From Tetrahymena elliotti 4EA (lineage: Eukaryota; Ciliophora; Oligohymenophorea; Hymenostomatida; Tetrahymenidae): a DNA stretch of 23,193 bases. Location: positions 335,758 to 358,950 of the forward strand of contig JH720334.1 in NCBI GenBank assembly GCA_000231825.2. The letters are read 5' to 3'. Shown here one piece after another: positions 9,801-21,499 of this stretch (the first letter of the stretch is position 1; every line of letters begins with the position of its first letter). Under the pieces are notes generated by a model. That model saw only the letters and a list, made by a program, of their open reading frames with translations. It searched no databases and was not told where the DNA came from. The position numbers and the translations under genes were made by a program.

Positions 9801-12469
9801 TTTTATATTTAGAATCACAATATTTTTTATAGCTTTCAACATAAATATGTTTATCATCAAAATCTTCAGGGAAAAATTATAAAACTCTATCATTTTTTCC
9901 TTCTATTAGTAAGTGATTAATATTACTAATTATTAAAAAATTATTTAATCAATTTTAAAAAAAGAATAAATCAAATAACACAAAGATAAAATAGGAAAAA
10001 ATTACCTATATTTTAAGTTATTTAATGACATGAATTTGACTAATTCTTGATAGATTTCTTTTAGAATTTTAGTTTCTCTTTAATCAAATTTCAAATTCTG
10101 CTTATTGTTATGGGAGTAAAATAAATTTATTATTTCAATAAAGTCATCTGAATCCTCAATTTCATTGAAATCAGTATTCTTATTTTCAAAGAAATTCTTA
10201 TACTTAAAAACTATTTCAGCTCTTTAGTTTGCCCAATTGATAGAAAAAAGAACCTTTTATGCATCATAATAACTATATCCTTAAATACAGTTATATTTCT
10301 CAGCAATAAGTCTTTGTAACAATCTATAATTATTTACAAATAAAATTTTAAAAATAAAATAGTAAAAATCTTCATACATATCAATATATATTCCTAAATC
10401 AACTGATAATCTATTTTTTGTTATTTATTTCATTTCAAAATTAGGCTTTTTATGAATTTCTTTCTTAAAGAAAGGTTTCTTGTTAATTAAATACTTATCA
10501 ATTTTATCAAAATCAATATAGTCAAATTCTTCAATTATTCTTGTGATATGTGTTTGGTTGTCTAAGCCTTTATGTCTGATCTCGTCTTTTCATTATAAAA
10601 ATTAAGGTTATTATGAATTCTATTAAAAATTTTTTTTTTTAAAAATCTACTTGATATTTACATCTTCGCAAAATCTTATTTTTAAATATTTTTATCTGCT
10701 TAATAATATTTTTAGTCTATTTCACTAAAAAATCTACAAACCTTTATGATAAAAAATACTAGTAAAATAAAAAACAGTTTAAATTTTTTACAATTGGATT
10801 ATTGTCATTTTTTTTTTTAGATAGTACTGAAAAATTGAGTTAGGTAATAGCTCTAGTGCACCCTACATAGAATAATCTCCTACATTCTTCTAGTTTCTAT
10901 GCTTTAAGTGTATGCTCTTGCATAAAATCTCCAGGGAATTATTAATCATTAATTCCAATAAAAAATACTATTTTCCATTCTAAACCTTTAGCTTGATGTA
11001 AAGTACTTAGAGTAAGCTTTGGCGTAGTGTCGTATTAGTCATCATCAATGTTTACATAAAACTCTTTTATGGATTAAGATCTGTAAATAAAAGGTATTTG
11101 ACCATTAATTAGCTCTTAATTATTTTTTTCTAATTTTTCTTCAAAAAATCTTAGCATAAGGTTAGTGGGACTCAATATTGCAATTTCATTCAATGAATAA
11201 GTAGACTACAATTTCTTTATTTAATCTATTATACTGTTTACTTAGTGCTCCCAATTCTTGTACAGATGAATTTGAGGCTAGTGATTGAATTGATCTTTTT
11301 TTAACAATAATAACATGAATTATCTAAACATATTTTATAAAATGTATTTCTATTTACTAAAAAATATTTTATTGTAAAATTAATAATTTCTTCTTAAGAA
11401 ACTTCAATAAATTTAACAAAAATTATTAAAACAAATGAAATTTGATTGATCTAAATTTTTAGCATTAAAGGAAGAAAAGAAGATTTTTCTATAAATTTGA
11501 CTATTACTATTTTTTGAAGTGTTGTATTTCATCTCTTTTTGGATTAGGTATTTAGATTTTGCAATAATTTAGTTAGAAAATTCAGTGATTTATTTTGAGC
11601 ACCTATAGTTTAAAGATAGCTAGTATATAACTATATTTTTATTTGTTATTTTCAATACATCTTCATCTATTTTGTATTATATTAATTCCAATTTAGAATC
11701 TCTGAAGCCATAAATGTTTTAAGCATCGTCACCTGTTGTAAAATTTGAAAAAGTAATGGATTAAATTTTGAAATCTGTTATTTTAAGCTTAAGAGGAAAT
11801 AAAAACAATTTAGTTTGATAAGCAATAAACTATGAGAATATTTATTTTAGATTTATAATACGAATATTGTGAACATACAATGAAAGTAGAATTAAAAAAA
11901 GAATGATTACCAATCACTATGATTTTACATCCTTTTTACTTAAAAAGCAAAAGAATATCATACTATAACTAATTTACATCTTAAAATTCATCAAAGAAAA
12001 AGTATTTATATTTGGATAACACTTTCTACTCTCCCTCATCAGTTTTTAAAAATTAAAAAAGCTTGTAGCAGAATTCTTTAACACTAGATTTTACATCATG
12101 TTAATCACTTAATGTCTACACTATGAATTTTTGATAAATTTTAAATGCAACTTTATCTATATTTCCTATTTCTATGAAGCAAGATTGAGGTCCTATAATT
12201 TCTTTTGCTCTCTTTCTTAGATTCTTTCCAGCATCTACATTATAAGTAGTAACTAATATTTCTTCTGGTGACACTCCTTAATCAATCAAGTATTTTAATC
12301 TTATGACTAAGGTAGTTGTCTTTCCAGAACCAGCACATGCTATGATTTTTTGATCTTCGTTTATGTTTGATTTTATAACTTTCAATTACTCTTAGCTTGG
12401 CCTTATTTCACACTGCTTTCCATTTGAATCAATATATTAAATTATTTTATAACTACTATCTCTATTCAT
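6852..12469 (-). CDS. UvrD-like SF1A helicase fused to RecB-type nuclease, with long Q/N-rich tail (gene B)
   Basis: Predicted helicase-nuclease of 1653 residues, architecturally like RecB/AddA, probably nuclear. Helicase motifs: Gln motif PSQEQLKVI (24-32), Walker A AGSGKT (46-51), Walker B DEFQD (160-164), GDDAQNIYGFR (187-197), SLNYRC, TLHQAKGLEW (359-368), RRLFYVGCTR (400-409). A PD-(D/E)XK domain follows: GEID with D767, E776-I-K778, and Q792-x-x-x-Y796, the Q-x-x-x-Y motif typical of the RecB nuclease family. From about 840 the chain is Gln/Asn/Ser-rich low complexity. Introns: 11733-11910, 11295-11507, 10742-10791, 10586-10650, 9926-10005, 9438-9507. The last exon (9437-6852) has no TGA for 861 codons; I checked every TCA on the plus strand for phase. 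The start at 12469 precedes the helicase core by about 20 residues. An upstream ATG at 12690 opens a 74-codon frame ending at 12466 and might be an earlier exon, but no convincing donor was found. Confidence 0.87.
6993..7098. mobile_element. GC-rich hairpin insertion inside the coding tail of gene B
   Basis: The left arm AGTAGGGCGAAGGGCAGGGG pairs imperfectly with the right arm CCCCCCTTCTCCCTACTA. Inside them AAATTAGC (7030-7037) and GCTAATTT (7048-7055) form a second perfect stem. The block is about 106 bp and far richer in G+C than the rest of the exon. It is read through in frame, giving about 36 residues (near 1572-1608) that are Lys/Arg/Leu-rich and unlike the Gln/Asn-rich tail. Its ends differ from the TTACCGTAATTCC family. 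It may be an insertion that happened to be open, or an unrecognised intron. Confidence 0.6.
7915..8622 (-). repeat. In-frame internal duplication in the tail of gene B
   Basis: Two copies about 502 bp apart (roughly 8417-8622 and 7915-8120) encode related segments: IEFPNQQINNQQYLEKSGE in the first and IEFTNQQNTNQQFLEESGE in the second, each followed later by a KLSQ..QSNL stretch. The DNA also matches, for example TCCTAACTTAATTTT versus CCCTAACTTAATTTT. A weaker third relative may lie further downstream in the tail. Confidence 0.7.
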
Positions 12470-13022
12470 TTCGCTAATATCCTACCAAAAAACAAATTAA
12501 TATTAAATATTATTTGATTAACTCTTATTAATAGAACATAGACAATTTTAATTTCAACCAATAATTCAATAATACTTTTACAAATTTTATAGAATAAATT
12601 ATCAGTCAAAAAGATATATTTTATTTTATTTTTAGAAATTCGCTTGATCAAATTTTTAAGAATAAGCCGCGGACTTCTGTCAGAATTCATCAGAACATTT
12701 TCGCAGGCAAAGAATGAAAATTAAAATTTTTGAAATTTCATTTCCAATAAAACTTGTTGTTACCTAAAAAAAAGAGCTGTTAAAATAAATCAAGAAATTA
12801 GTTGGTAATTGAAATTAAAATAAAAAAATGTTTTAATCCATTAAAAAACAACAAATAAATAACTTAAAAATTACAAATTTTCTATTAACTCTTAAACAGA
12901 ATTTTTCGAAGAAAAAGTAAATTTTAATTAATAAAAATAACTTCTTTATTATGAATATAATTTAATAAGGATTTTAGTAATTGGATTAGATTTATGATAG
13001 AATTTTGAGGATTTTAAAATGA
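12470..13022. other. Spacer between channel-like gene and gene B
   Basis: This 553-bp region must contain the 3' end of the channel-like gene and the promoter and leader of gene B. It is A+T-rich apart from a short richer patch at about 12664-12710 that includes CCGCGG. A minus-strand ATG at 12690 opens a 74-codon frame across the spacer; most of it is low-complexity Ile/Lys/Leu and is probably not protein. Nothing else is recognisable. Confidence 0.5.
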
Positions 13023-15916
13023 TCATTTTTTTAAATTAAAAAGAACTTCTTCTACTTTTTCATCAGACCATGAGGGATGAATTTTACCTTAAACTTCTTA
13101 ATATTTGTTGTAATAAGCATATAAATTTTCATTTCCTTCGTCTGTGGCTTCAAAGCTTTCTTCTCTTTTCATCATTTTCTTTTGAATAATTAAATTGTTT
13201 TTTCTTCTTTTTTTTATCACTTTATAAACATTTTCAAAGATTGTATTTATGAAAACATTAAAAACGAGCATATATTTAGCAAATTAAATGTAGCTTTCCC
13301 GAGTAAAAAAGCCTCCTATTTATTCAGTTAAGAGATAAGAAATAGTTACTACATACATCATAGCAACAGCGGCTATTCTAGTTGCAACAGTTACTATTTT
13401 GTAGTTGTAAAAACTGTACAAAGAGTATTAATAAACAATAGCATATCTATTACCGATAAAGTTCATTATTAGTCCTGCCAAGACATAGAACCATGCAACT
13501 GGGCAAATAAAGCTAATTATAATTCCAAAAGTATACTGCTTGTATAGCAATACAACTCTCTTTTCCATTGGAAAGTTTGGTCTTTAAAAGATATTATTTA
13601 GCATTTATTAAAAGTACTACTTTTTATTTCTTTGAATTTTCCATTTCCTGTATCTATGTAAAAGGAATGAAGGTCCCAAAAATATTTCAAGTAAACTCAA
13701 TCCGCAAAAACCCTACATTTATTAAAAAAGAATATTTTTCAAAGTTATGAATTTGTCATTGTGTAGTGTAATCTTTACAGAAATTAGTGTGACTATTCCA
13801 TATACTTTGACATTAACTTTTTCATAGTCAACTTTATCCTCAGAAAAATTGATAGAGAAGTATGCCAAAAAGATAGGCACAATAATATAGAACTGCAAGT
13901 GAAATGCAAAGTTACAAACAACCATATAGATAGATTATATGTAAAGAGTTGGTTGCTTACTTTTCTGAAGTAGAAATTTCATAAACAGCCACACGAAGTT
14001 AGATATAATGAATAAAATTAAGGAAATTAAGTAATCTGTAGCTTTTTGAGATAGACTTTCATTTCTTTATTTAGAATTGAACTGCCATTCATATAAAAAT
14101 TAGGTCAAACGAGGTAATCCTATAAATATAATGAAAGTAAAACCTATTAAAATCAAAGACAATTATCCCCTTTTTTATAAAATAAATAATTAATTTAACC
14201 ATACATTTTTTATTAATACTAAATGAAATAAAAAGCAAAAAAGAGATTTAAATTTGTTTGATTCAAACTAAGTTTTTAATTAAAAATATTTTACTTTTAT
14301 TTGCCCAAGTATCCAATATTTTACCAGATAATTTCAGTTAATTCTGGAGCTTTCTCACAAATTATTCTCCTTGTTGATTTTTCATTTTTCTCATTACAAA
14401 GCTGCTATTTTATTTGATGAACAGTAGATAGAAAATAGCTTTTCTTTAGAAGGTTATATACTATGATTTTGTCTTTCTCTGATAAAAAAGTAATTATAAT
14501 CTAGCCACTAAATACAGAAGCTTCATTAGATTTTTATTTTAACTATGAATAGTTAAAAAGTAACTTTTCTACTAGCTTTTCCTTTTTTCTATCACTTTTA
14601 CAGCAGTATATTTTTTAGAGAAGCTCCATCCTTTATTTAATAAGTTTATGATTTTCATAAGTATTGTATATGTTGGTTATGCAAGCCACTTTGACATTAA
14701 GATTATAAGTATTTTTTACAATTAATTGAAGGTTCTTCACTACTTCTTCATCTGTGTATATTTATGGCAAATATTTAATTAGAAGACTTTTCTTCTTTAA
14801 TTTAGTCATCTTTGTTTCTTATTTAATTTTATTCATTTTCTTAAGAATTTGAGGAGATTAAAAGAAGAATACATTACTAACTTATAATAAAAGTAAAATA
14901 ATAAACTTCAAATCAGCCAAATATATTTATGTATCTATATCGCTATATCTCCTTAACTAGACCTCACTAATTATACTCAGTCTGAACAGAGTTAAGCACT
15001 CTGGAAATGGCTATTTCTAATCTTAATTCTTCGAATGTTAATTGTTTGTTTATAATAAATGTTTATTTTTATTTGCAATGCTTGAGCATACTTTTTCAGT
15101 TTACACTTGGAAATAGATTAAATAGATCAAGATGATTAGTAGAATTGTTACTATAAAAAATTTATTTACCTAAAATAAATATGACAAACTTCCTCCATAC
15201 TTCTCATTTATGCATTAATAATTGAAATTTAAAAAAGTTAGCTTTTTGTTATTAATTATTTTTCCACAGCATTTACAATATTTAGCTGAAATCTCATTTT
15301 AGTTATTATTTTCGCTCTTCTAACTCTATTAAGACACGTAGTTGCTATCATTTATGCTTAAACTTTTAAATTTATTTTAAAATACTATTTCTTTTTCTCC
15401 TAAAATGTTTGCTTGTTCATGTATCAGTGCTTCTTTGATAGATCCAGGGTATTTAAATGGACTGAAATCTTATCCAAATGAAATTCGATCTGAACTATCA
15501 AAAAATTCTTCAGCTACTCCTCTTCTTTAAAAGTATGGAAATGATGGCTATATATGCTTTATTGAGCTAGAGTACTCTGTTTTTAAAGTCTCTTTTAATA
15601 AATTTGAGACCCTTCTTTTAGGCTGATTATGTAATTAGCTTGGAGCAGGTAAATTTTAATCTTCTACTTAATCTAATAGCTCATTTTTTGATTCTTCTGT
15701 AAAATAGCTGCTTTCCATTAGATCTACAAAAAGTGATTATATCTTTGTTATTATTGGTTAATTGATAATAATAAAAGACTTCGATAAATTAAAATTAATC
15801 GGATGTGTCAAACAAAGTATTCTAATTAAAAATCTATCTTTAATTAAAAATGTTAGAAAACCTTATGTTTTCATCAAGAAATTTATCAAGAATTTATTGT
15901 CAACCTGATCAGACAT
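13023..15916 (-). CDS. CSC1/OSCA/TMEM63-like polytopic membrane channel
   Basis: Predicted 854-residue membrane protein resembling the CSC1/OSCA/TMEM63 family of mechanically or osmotically gated cation channels. Evidence: a cytosolic region with a variant of the family phrase AP-E-x-x-x-I-I-W (A477-W485), preceded by a segment like the family's G-x-x-x-V-T-F strand (SGQIIITF). About nine hydrophobic spans follow a long polar N-terminus: near 207-223, 287-306, 498-513, 541-560, 576-602, 617-644, and three more after 685. The span containing FICPVAWFYVLAGLIMNF resembles the TMEM63 core. Clustered Cys at 168, 170, 171 and 189 precede the first span. Introns: 15724-15861, 14170-14294, 13713-13778. 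The start at 15916 was chosen for its AAAATG context; further in-frame ATGs lie at 15946, 15979 and 15718. The first intron is the least certain part, as it is in frame and open. Length and layout fit the family. Confidence 0.72.
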
Positions 15917-16316
15917 TTTCTTTTGAGAAGTTAGAATTCTTGACATTAGCTCACAAAAAATGACCGAATTCTATTTCATTTAATTTTTAAATCTATTATT
16001 AAACTGCTTTAAACTTATTATCTAAAAATAAATGATTAATTAATTAAAATGCTTAATAATTTCATAATGTTTGTACTTAAGTAACTAAAAAATGTATTAA
16101 CATTTATTTTAAATTTAATAAACTAAAACTTTATTCTTTCTCTATTCTTTTTTATTTTCTCTTTTTGCTTTTGTGCTTATTTTATAATAAAAAAAGGTTT
16201 AAAAAGGAAAAATAAGTCCTTAATGATATTACTTTTCTATCAAAACATGAAAAATTATTTCTTTTCTATGTTAGCAAACTAACATTTTTATTTTTAATTC
16301 CTAATACACTAATTTA

Positions 16317-16860
16317 AAAATCCTACTTTCATATGTTAAATTTGACATATTTTTAGGCAACGTGGTATCAATACATATTTAGTTCATGCAAAAATAAAAT
16401 TTATTTCACTAAATGAAAGAAAATCAATAAGAAAAATTTTTTCAAAATGTTAATTATAAATGAGAAAGTAAAATAAAATAGATCTACATCTTTGAACTTT
16501 AAGAAACAAAAGTTTAACATAAAATATAAGAATTCTACTTTTATTCATATTTTAAATTTATCATATTTTTTGTTAAGGATAGTAAATTTTTATCATGTAA
16601 AAATAAAATTTAAATCACTAAATGAAAGTAAGTAAGAAAAATCTTTCAAAAAGTTAAGTATTTTTGTTAGCTTTAGTTTCATAAAGTTTAATAATATCAT
16701 TTGATGAAATAAACTCAAAAATGAAAAATCTTTACTTTTTAGCTAACAAAAATTTAGTAGGAATAGTATATCCTTTTTAAAAAAAGTAAATTTTCAATTT
16801 ATTAGTCAATAGAAAAAAAAAAATCAACATTAAAATAAATAGATCAGACAGATTGAAATT
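16317..16860. repeat. Two diverged direct copies, about 210-bp offset
   Basis: The phrase CATG-AAAAATAAAATTTA followed by CACTAAATGAAAG occurs at about 16385 and again at about 16594. Each is preceded by a similar CTACTTT-CATAT-TTAAATTT stretch (16321 and 16534). Matching trailing segments, AAATAGATC followed by TTGAA-TT-AAGAAA, occur near 16478 and 16838, so the second copy is longer. The copies are diverged and carry no open frame. Confidence 0.5.
16661..16752. repeat. 12-bp perfect inverted repeat with 68-bp spacer
   Basis: TTTTTGTTAGCT at 16661-16672 is the exact reverse complement of AGCTAACAAAAA at 16741-16752. It lies inside the second copy of the 16317-16860 repeat and helps explain why that copy is longer. 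It could be a small foldback element or a transcribed hairpin. Confidence 0.6.
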
Positions 16861-18128
16861 CAAGAAATAATTTATCCCTTATTGCTTATTTTTTGCTTTG
16901 TGGGAATTAGTTGAGATTCTTATCTTACAATAGATTATTAAAAAAGCATTATAATTATTCAATTGTAAGTCTTCATTTTTTATATTAAATGTAAAAACTT
17001 TTATAAGCGAATAGACTTTAAAAGATATTTCTTCAATCAAAAATATAAATTTATCAATCTTTTAGGGTATTAACCTACTCCTTCAAGTGTTCAATTTAAA
17101 TAATTCTATCAAATTAAGTTGATCTTTTATAATTTAATGATTAAAAAAAAGAGCAGAGGGAATAAAATGTTTACAATAATTCTTATAAATTATTTTGAAT
17201 AGTTTCTACTTTTGAAAAAATATCCACCCTTTGAATGTTAAATATTTGCATAAATCCCCCTGACAAAAACTTAAAAAGAGATTAAAAAATAAATATTTAA
17301 AGAAATTACTTTTAAATTTTTTCACATTTTATTGTGAGAGAAAAATTTATTGAAAAAAATTGGCTAATAATATTTTAAGAAAAGTGCTTGAAATTTTACT
17401 TTGAATTTTCATAAAAAAGTAAGAAATAATTTGGTAAAAGAAAAGAAATAATAGGATTTTTAAATAAATTTTAGCCTTACTTTTGTTCATTCCTTATTTT
17501 AAAATTAGTTATTATACAACATTACAAATTACATGTAAAATTTGGTTTATCATATTATCATTATTTGCTTTCAAAAGGGTATTAAAAAGGTGGAGTAAGA
17601 AAAGTTTCTTAATTCATAACAGAAACAAAGCGATTTATAAAACAATAAACTACTAAGTAAATTTGGAGTAAGCGATATAAAATTATAAATACTTGGGTAA
17701 AAAATGCTGGATGTAATCTATTTTTAAATAATTTTTGTAAAATTAAGACCAGTATGTCATGATTTGCATGGAAAAAATTCAAATTTAAATTATTGATAAT
17801 ATGTTAATGCATATTATAAAAACTTACTATTAATTTAAAGTTTGATGTAAAAGGTTAGTTTTGATCTAGCTATTTTTAAAGGATAATTTATCTAAAAGAA
17901 CAAATTTTTTGTAATCTTATTTTGTAGTGGTTGTAAATTTCGTTTCTTTCCTTTTTATCAATTATTCTTTTTTCAATAAAGAATGGAGTAAGAAAATGAT
18001 TTTCAGGTAGAATCTATCAACAAAAAAAACCGAAAAACTCATAATAATAACTTGGTGTTTTTTCTATTGAAATTTTTGATAAGTAAAATATATTTTTATG
18101 TAAATATTTATGTAGTGGTAATTCATTA

Positions 18129-18216
18129 GATAAAATTTTTTCCATTTTGGAAATTTTATCGACTTATTTTTCAATTAAAAGAAATTATTAATATTTTATT
18201 AACTTTTCTTTTAATT
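18129..18216. repeat. Pair of adjacent hairpins
   Basis: First hairpin: GATAAAATTTTTTCC and GGAAATTTTATC (18129-18160), with a three-T bulge. Second hairpin: AATTAAAAGAAA (18173-18184) and TTTCTTTTAATT (18205-18216), a perfect 12-bp match. In DNA this rich in A+T, chance pairing is common, so only the first, with its G+C clamps, is notable. Confidence 0.4.
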
Positions 18217-19787
18217 ACTGAATGGTATTATTCATTATAACGCAACTAAAAATAAAATCAATATATCTTTTTACACATTAAAAATAGTGTAATAATACTT
18301 CTATTCCTTTTCTTTTATTAAAAAATGTATTGATGAAAGTCTAATACAATATTTACAATTTGAGATTATAAAATGAAGTAAGAATGTAAATGAAGTTATC
18401 ATTTTATAATAAAAACTATTTATTCTCAATAGGATAGGATAAAATTATTTTAATTGTAGTTAAATTGTAGGTATTTTTTATTTGTTATTTGTCTTTTGCT
18501 CTTTTTATTGGTATGTAATTATAAAAGCAAAAAAGTGGTTTAAAAAAACTTCCATTTTTGAAAGTAATCATTATCAGATTCCAAATAGTATATTTTATTT
18601 ATATTTAAATTTTTGTCACTAATCTAGAATTTGTTTTGGGATTATTGTTTACTTTTTCAGAGAAAAAAAGACAAAAAATAGATTCATTAGCAACTGTAAA
18701 AAATAACAAGATCTATTTTTAGTATTTTGCTTTTTAAAAATTTCAAGTATTTTCGATTTTTGTTATTAAATCAATAGAAAAAACATGTCAAATATTGGAG
18801 AAATAGAATAGTAATTAACTCTTAAATAAATACATCAAAAAATTATGTAAGCAGCACGTCACTTCATTTATTTTGTATGCTAAAAAAAAATTAAATTAAT
18901 TGAATTTGATTTAAGTAAAAAAGCCTTTATTTCTATGGTTTTTTTGACTTGTTCATAAAATTTAATTAGGATTAATTGATAAATACATGGATAGTACCTT
19001 TAGACTTTTTGATAATAATTAATGAGAAATTTCTTAGAAACTATAGATTATTCTTTGATTTTTATTTTTGAAAATAAATAAATAAATAAATTAAATCAAA
19101 TGATAATAACACTTGTAATAAATTCCAAGAATAAGCTCTAAAAATTTATTTTGGAAATATTAGTTAACTATTTCTTATCATAAATAGAAACTTATGATAT
19201 TCATATTCTAGTAAAAATGTCATTTTATGGTCTCTTTATTCAACTAGTGTAGTTGGATATTTAATTAAATTAAATTTTAGTCAAAGAAATAAATAATTTT
19301 GAACTAAAGTAAGATTATTAATTTTTGTATTTTTTATTCAAAAAAATTATCAAATTTACTTGAATATAAAACTAAATAACACTGCTTTGATTAATCAACT
19401 TAATTTCTAAATAAGTTTGCTTTTTAATAAACAATTCAAAAGATAATCAAAAAATTGTCAGTAAATTTGAAATATGTTTTTCAATTTTTTCTATTTAGAC
19501 AGATAATAAAATCAATTATTATTAAACAAAATAGCTTATTTTTAAAGAATTTTTGTATCAAAAATCTTAAATATCAATATATATTTTAAGAAAAGGCTAA
19601 ATAATAGTTCGTTTTTTAATAAAGGTTGTTTACTTTAGTTAATTTTCCTAATCAGAAGTAATTAATTATCAAGATAAGTGATTTATAACATTCTTCTTAA
19701 AGTTATTGTTAAATTTAATTAAATTTATAATTTTTTGTTAAATACTATCCTTTCGATTGAAACTCTTCATAAGAGATTTACTTATTC

Positions 19788-20474
19788 TCACAATTATTAC
19801 ATTTTTCTTCTTTTTTAGTAGAATTTTAATTTTTATGTATTAGTTGGATTGTCTATTACTTATATCAAAAAATTAACCACTTTGAGGTGAGCTTCTTTAT
19901 TTTATACTTTGCTGTTATTGAGCCAGATTGATTCTATGTTTTAAAGGAAATATCTAAGTAACATCTTAAACGAGTCTTTTTCCACCATATGCATCACCTT
20001 CATATTCCAACGTTTCCCATACACTTTCAAATTTTTCTTTAACAATTTAACCAATTGAGAATAGTTTTTCTTGTTTGCCAACTTACAAAATTCTTCTTGT
20101 TTATCAAAATCTTTCTCATTCTCAATATATCTTTAGAAAGATTTTAGGATGTTTTTCATAATATTTGAGTTTTTGATAGCAAAAGCATTTTCTTCTTCAA
20201 GGCTAAAATCATGAGTAGTAGTCTATTTGTTGTTTTCTGAGCTAATTATCTCTGAATCCTCTTCATATTGTAAAATCTCAATTTAGGGTATAGTATTACT
20301 TTGAGTTTCATCAAAGAAATCTTGGGATTTATATTCTACAGAATTAGACATCTCTTTAGTAGCAACTTTTTCAGCTACTTCAATCAACAAAGCTATAGAG
20401 AAGCTCTAGTTAAAAGCGCTCTCAAAGTTTTGATTTTCAGTCAATGAGCAGGAAGTGTTTTATTTAGTATTCAT
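19788..20474 (-). CDS. Hypothetical protein, 228 residues, single exon
   Basis: One uninterrupted frame runs from ATG at 20474 to TGA at 19788, with several TAA and TAG codons read as Gln. The N-terminal 100 or so residues are polar, acidic and rich in Ser, Gln and Glu. The C-terminal half is basic and helical in character, with a patch from about MKNILKSFQRYIENE through KVYGKRWNMKVMHMVEK to SIWLNN, and ends with a Lys/Arg/Gln-rich tail. No signal peptide or membrane span is visible. I do not recognise the family. Higher G+C and sensible codon use than the flanks support a real gene. It is well separated from its neighbours (over 3.8 kb on the left), so there is no co-transcription clue. Confidence 0.75.
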
Positions 20475-21499
20475 TTAGATAATTGATGTAATTTTTATTT
20501 TTTTTATTGTAATTTTTTATTGAAATATAATGATAAATTTAAATTACCCAAATCCTAATATTTTAATGATAAAAATGGTTTAGTCATTACTATTACCATG
20601 AATTATATCAAATTATGGAATTGTAATTAGATTGAATATTTTACATTAAAAATAGAAATAGATTTAAATGCTAACAACTAATTACTATGTAATAATAAAT
20701 TTCATACAGCAAAAAATCGATTCTGAGGATAAAGAATTAATTCTGAGCCACAATTATAATGATTACTCATCAGAAATTAAAATATTGCTCATTCAAGTTT
20801 TGAAAATTTCAAAATATAAATAATCTTATTGAAAAGCTTTTATGTTGATTTCTGAATTACTTTACATCTTTACTGAAACAAAATGTTACGCGAATCATAT
20901 GAAAACAGCTAACAATTTTAATTAATTAAAATTCATTTATTATTGTTTGTGCAAGCTAAAAACTAATAAATCTGTAAAACTAACTAACTAACTCTCAAGC
21001 TTCATCATCAAGAAGACTGTGGGGAACAGTAAAAAGTTTTTCATGTCAATTTGGTAACTAATATTAATACATAATAATCTTTTTGAATTATAAAACAAAA
21101 ATTTTTCTTGTTTTTTTTATTAACAAAATTTTCTCTTCTTTTTTTATTATTTGAAATATTTTAAAAATAATTTCCAATATTTTTTAAAGTGTTATTTTGT
21201 TTTAAATAAATTTTTCTTCCTCTCTTTTATTTTAAAAAATTGCAAATATTAAAGCTGATTCATTAATTATCTCTTAATTTAATAGTTAAAAACAATCTTT
21301 TTAATTGATAGTATAAAAAATTAGCTTCTATTATCACCACTATGAACAATAATTTATTTGAAACTTAAAAATAAATTAGTAATTCGAATAGAAATTAAAG
21401 TTAATATCTATTACTTATTTATGATATATTTGGCTAATAATTTCACTTTTAAAAATTCTTTGAACAATTAATATAAAGTATTTTATAAATGATATAAAA
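20475..21499. other. Gene-poor region upstream of the 228-residue protein gene
   Basis: About 1 kb of A+T-rich DNA. It should include the promoter of the 20474 gene. A short richer patch at about 20990-21055 has no clear coding or structural signature. I see nothing else in it. Confidence 0.45.

Larger units (their letters stand above)
15917..19787. other. Long gene-poor region with diverged repeats
   Basis: No exon could be supported on either strand across nearly 3.9 kb. The sequence is dominated by A/T runs. It contains related copies at 16317-16530 and 16530-16900, a 12-bp inverted repeat at 16661-16752, similar motifs spaced about 390 bp apart at 17591, 17984 and 18374, and hairpins at 18129-18160 and 18173-18216. 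The promoter of the channel-like gene should lie at its left edge and the 3' end of the 19788 gene at its right edge. No tRNA or snRNA was recognised. Confidence 0.55.

Noticed and set aside
12466..12690. A 74-codon minus-strand ORF just upstream of gene B.
   Set aside because: It is low-complexity after the first 10 residues and no consensus donor joins it in phase to gene B; at best it is a leader or a small upstream frame.
13568..13925. Short ORFs on both strands (60 and 67 codons).
   Set aside because: The plus-strand one is antisense to the channel-like gene. The minus-strand one is part of that gene read through an intron.
14941..15030. Plus-strand similarity to 5S rRNA (CTGAACAGAGTTAAGC and a later TGGCTATTTCTAA at about the right spacing).
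   Set aside because: It lies antisense within an uninterrupted coding exon of the channel-like gene, the 3' half and closing stem do not match, and no clear Pol III terminator follows at the right place. Most likely chance.
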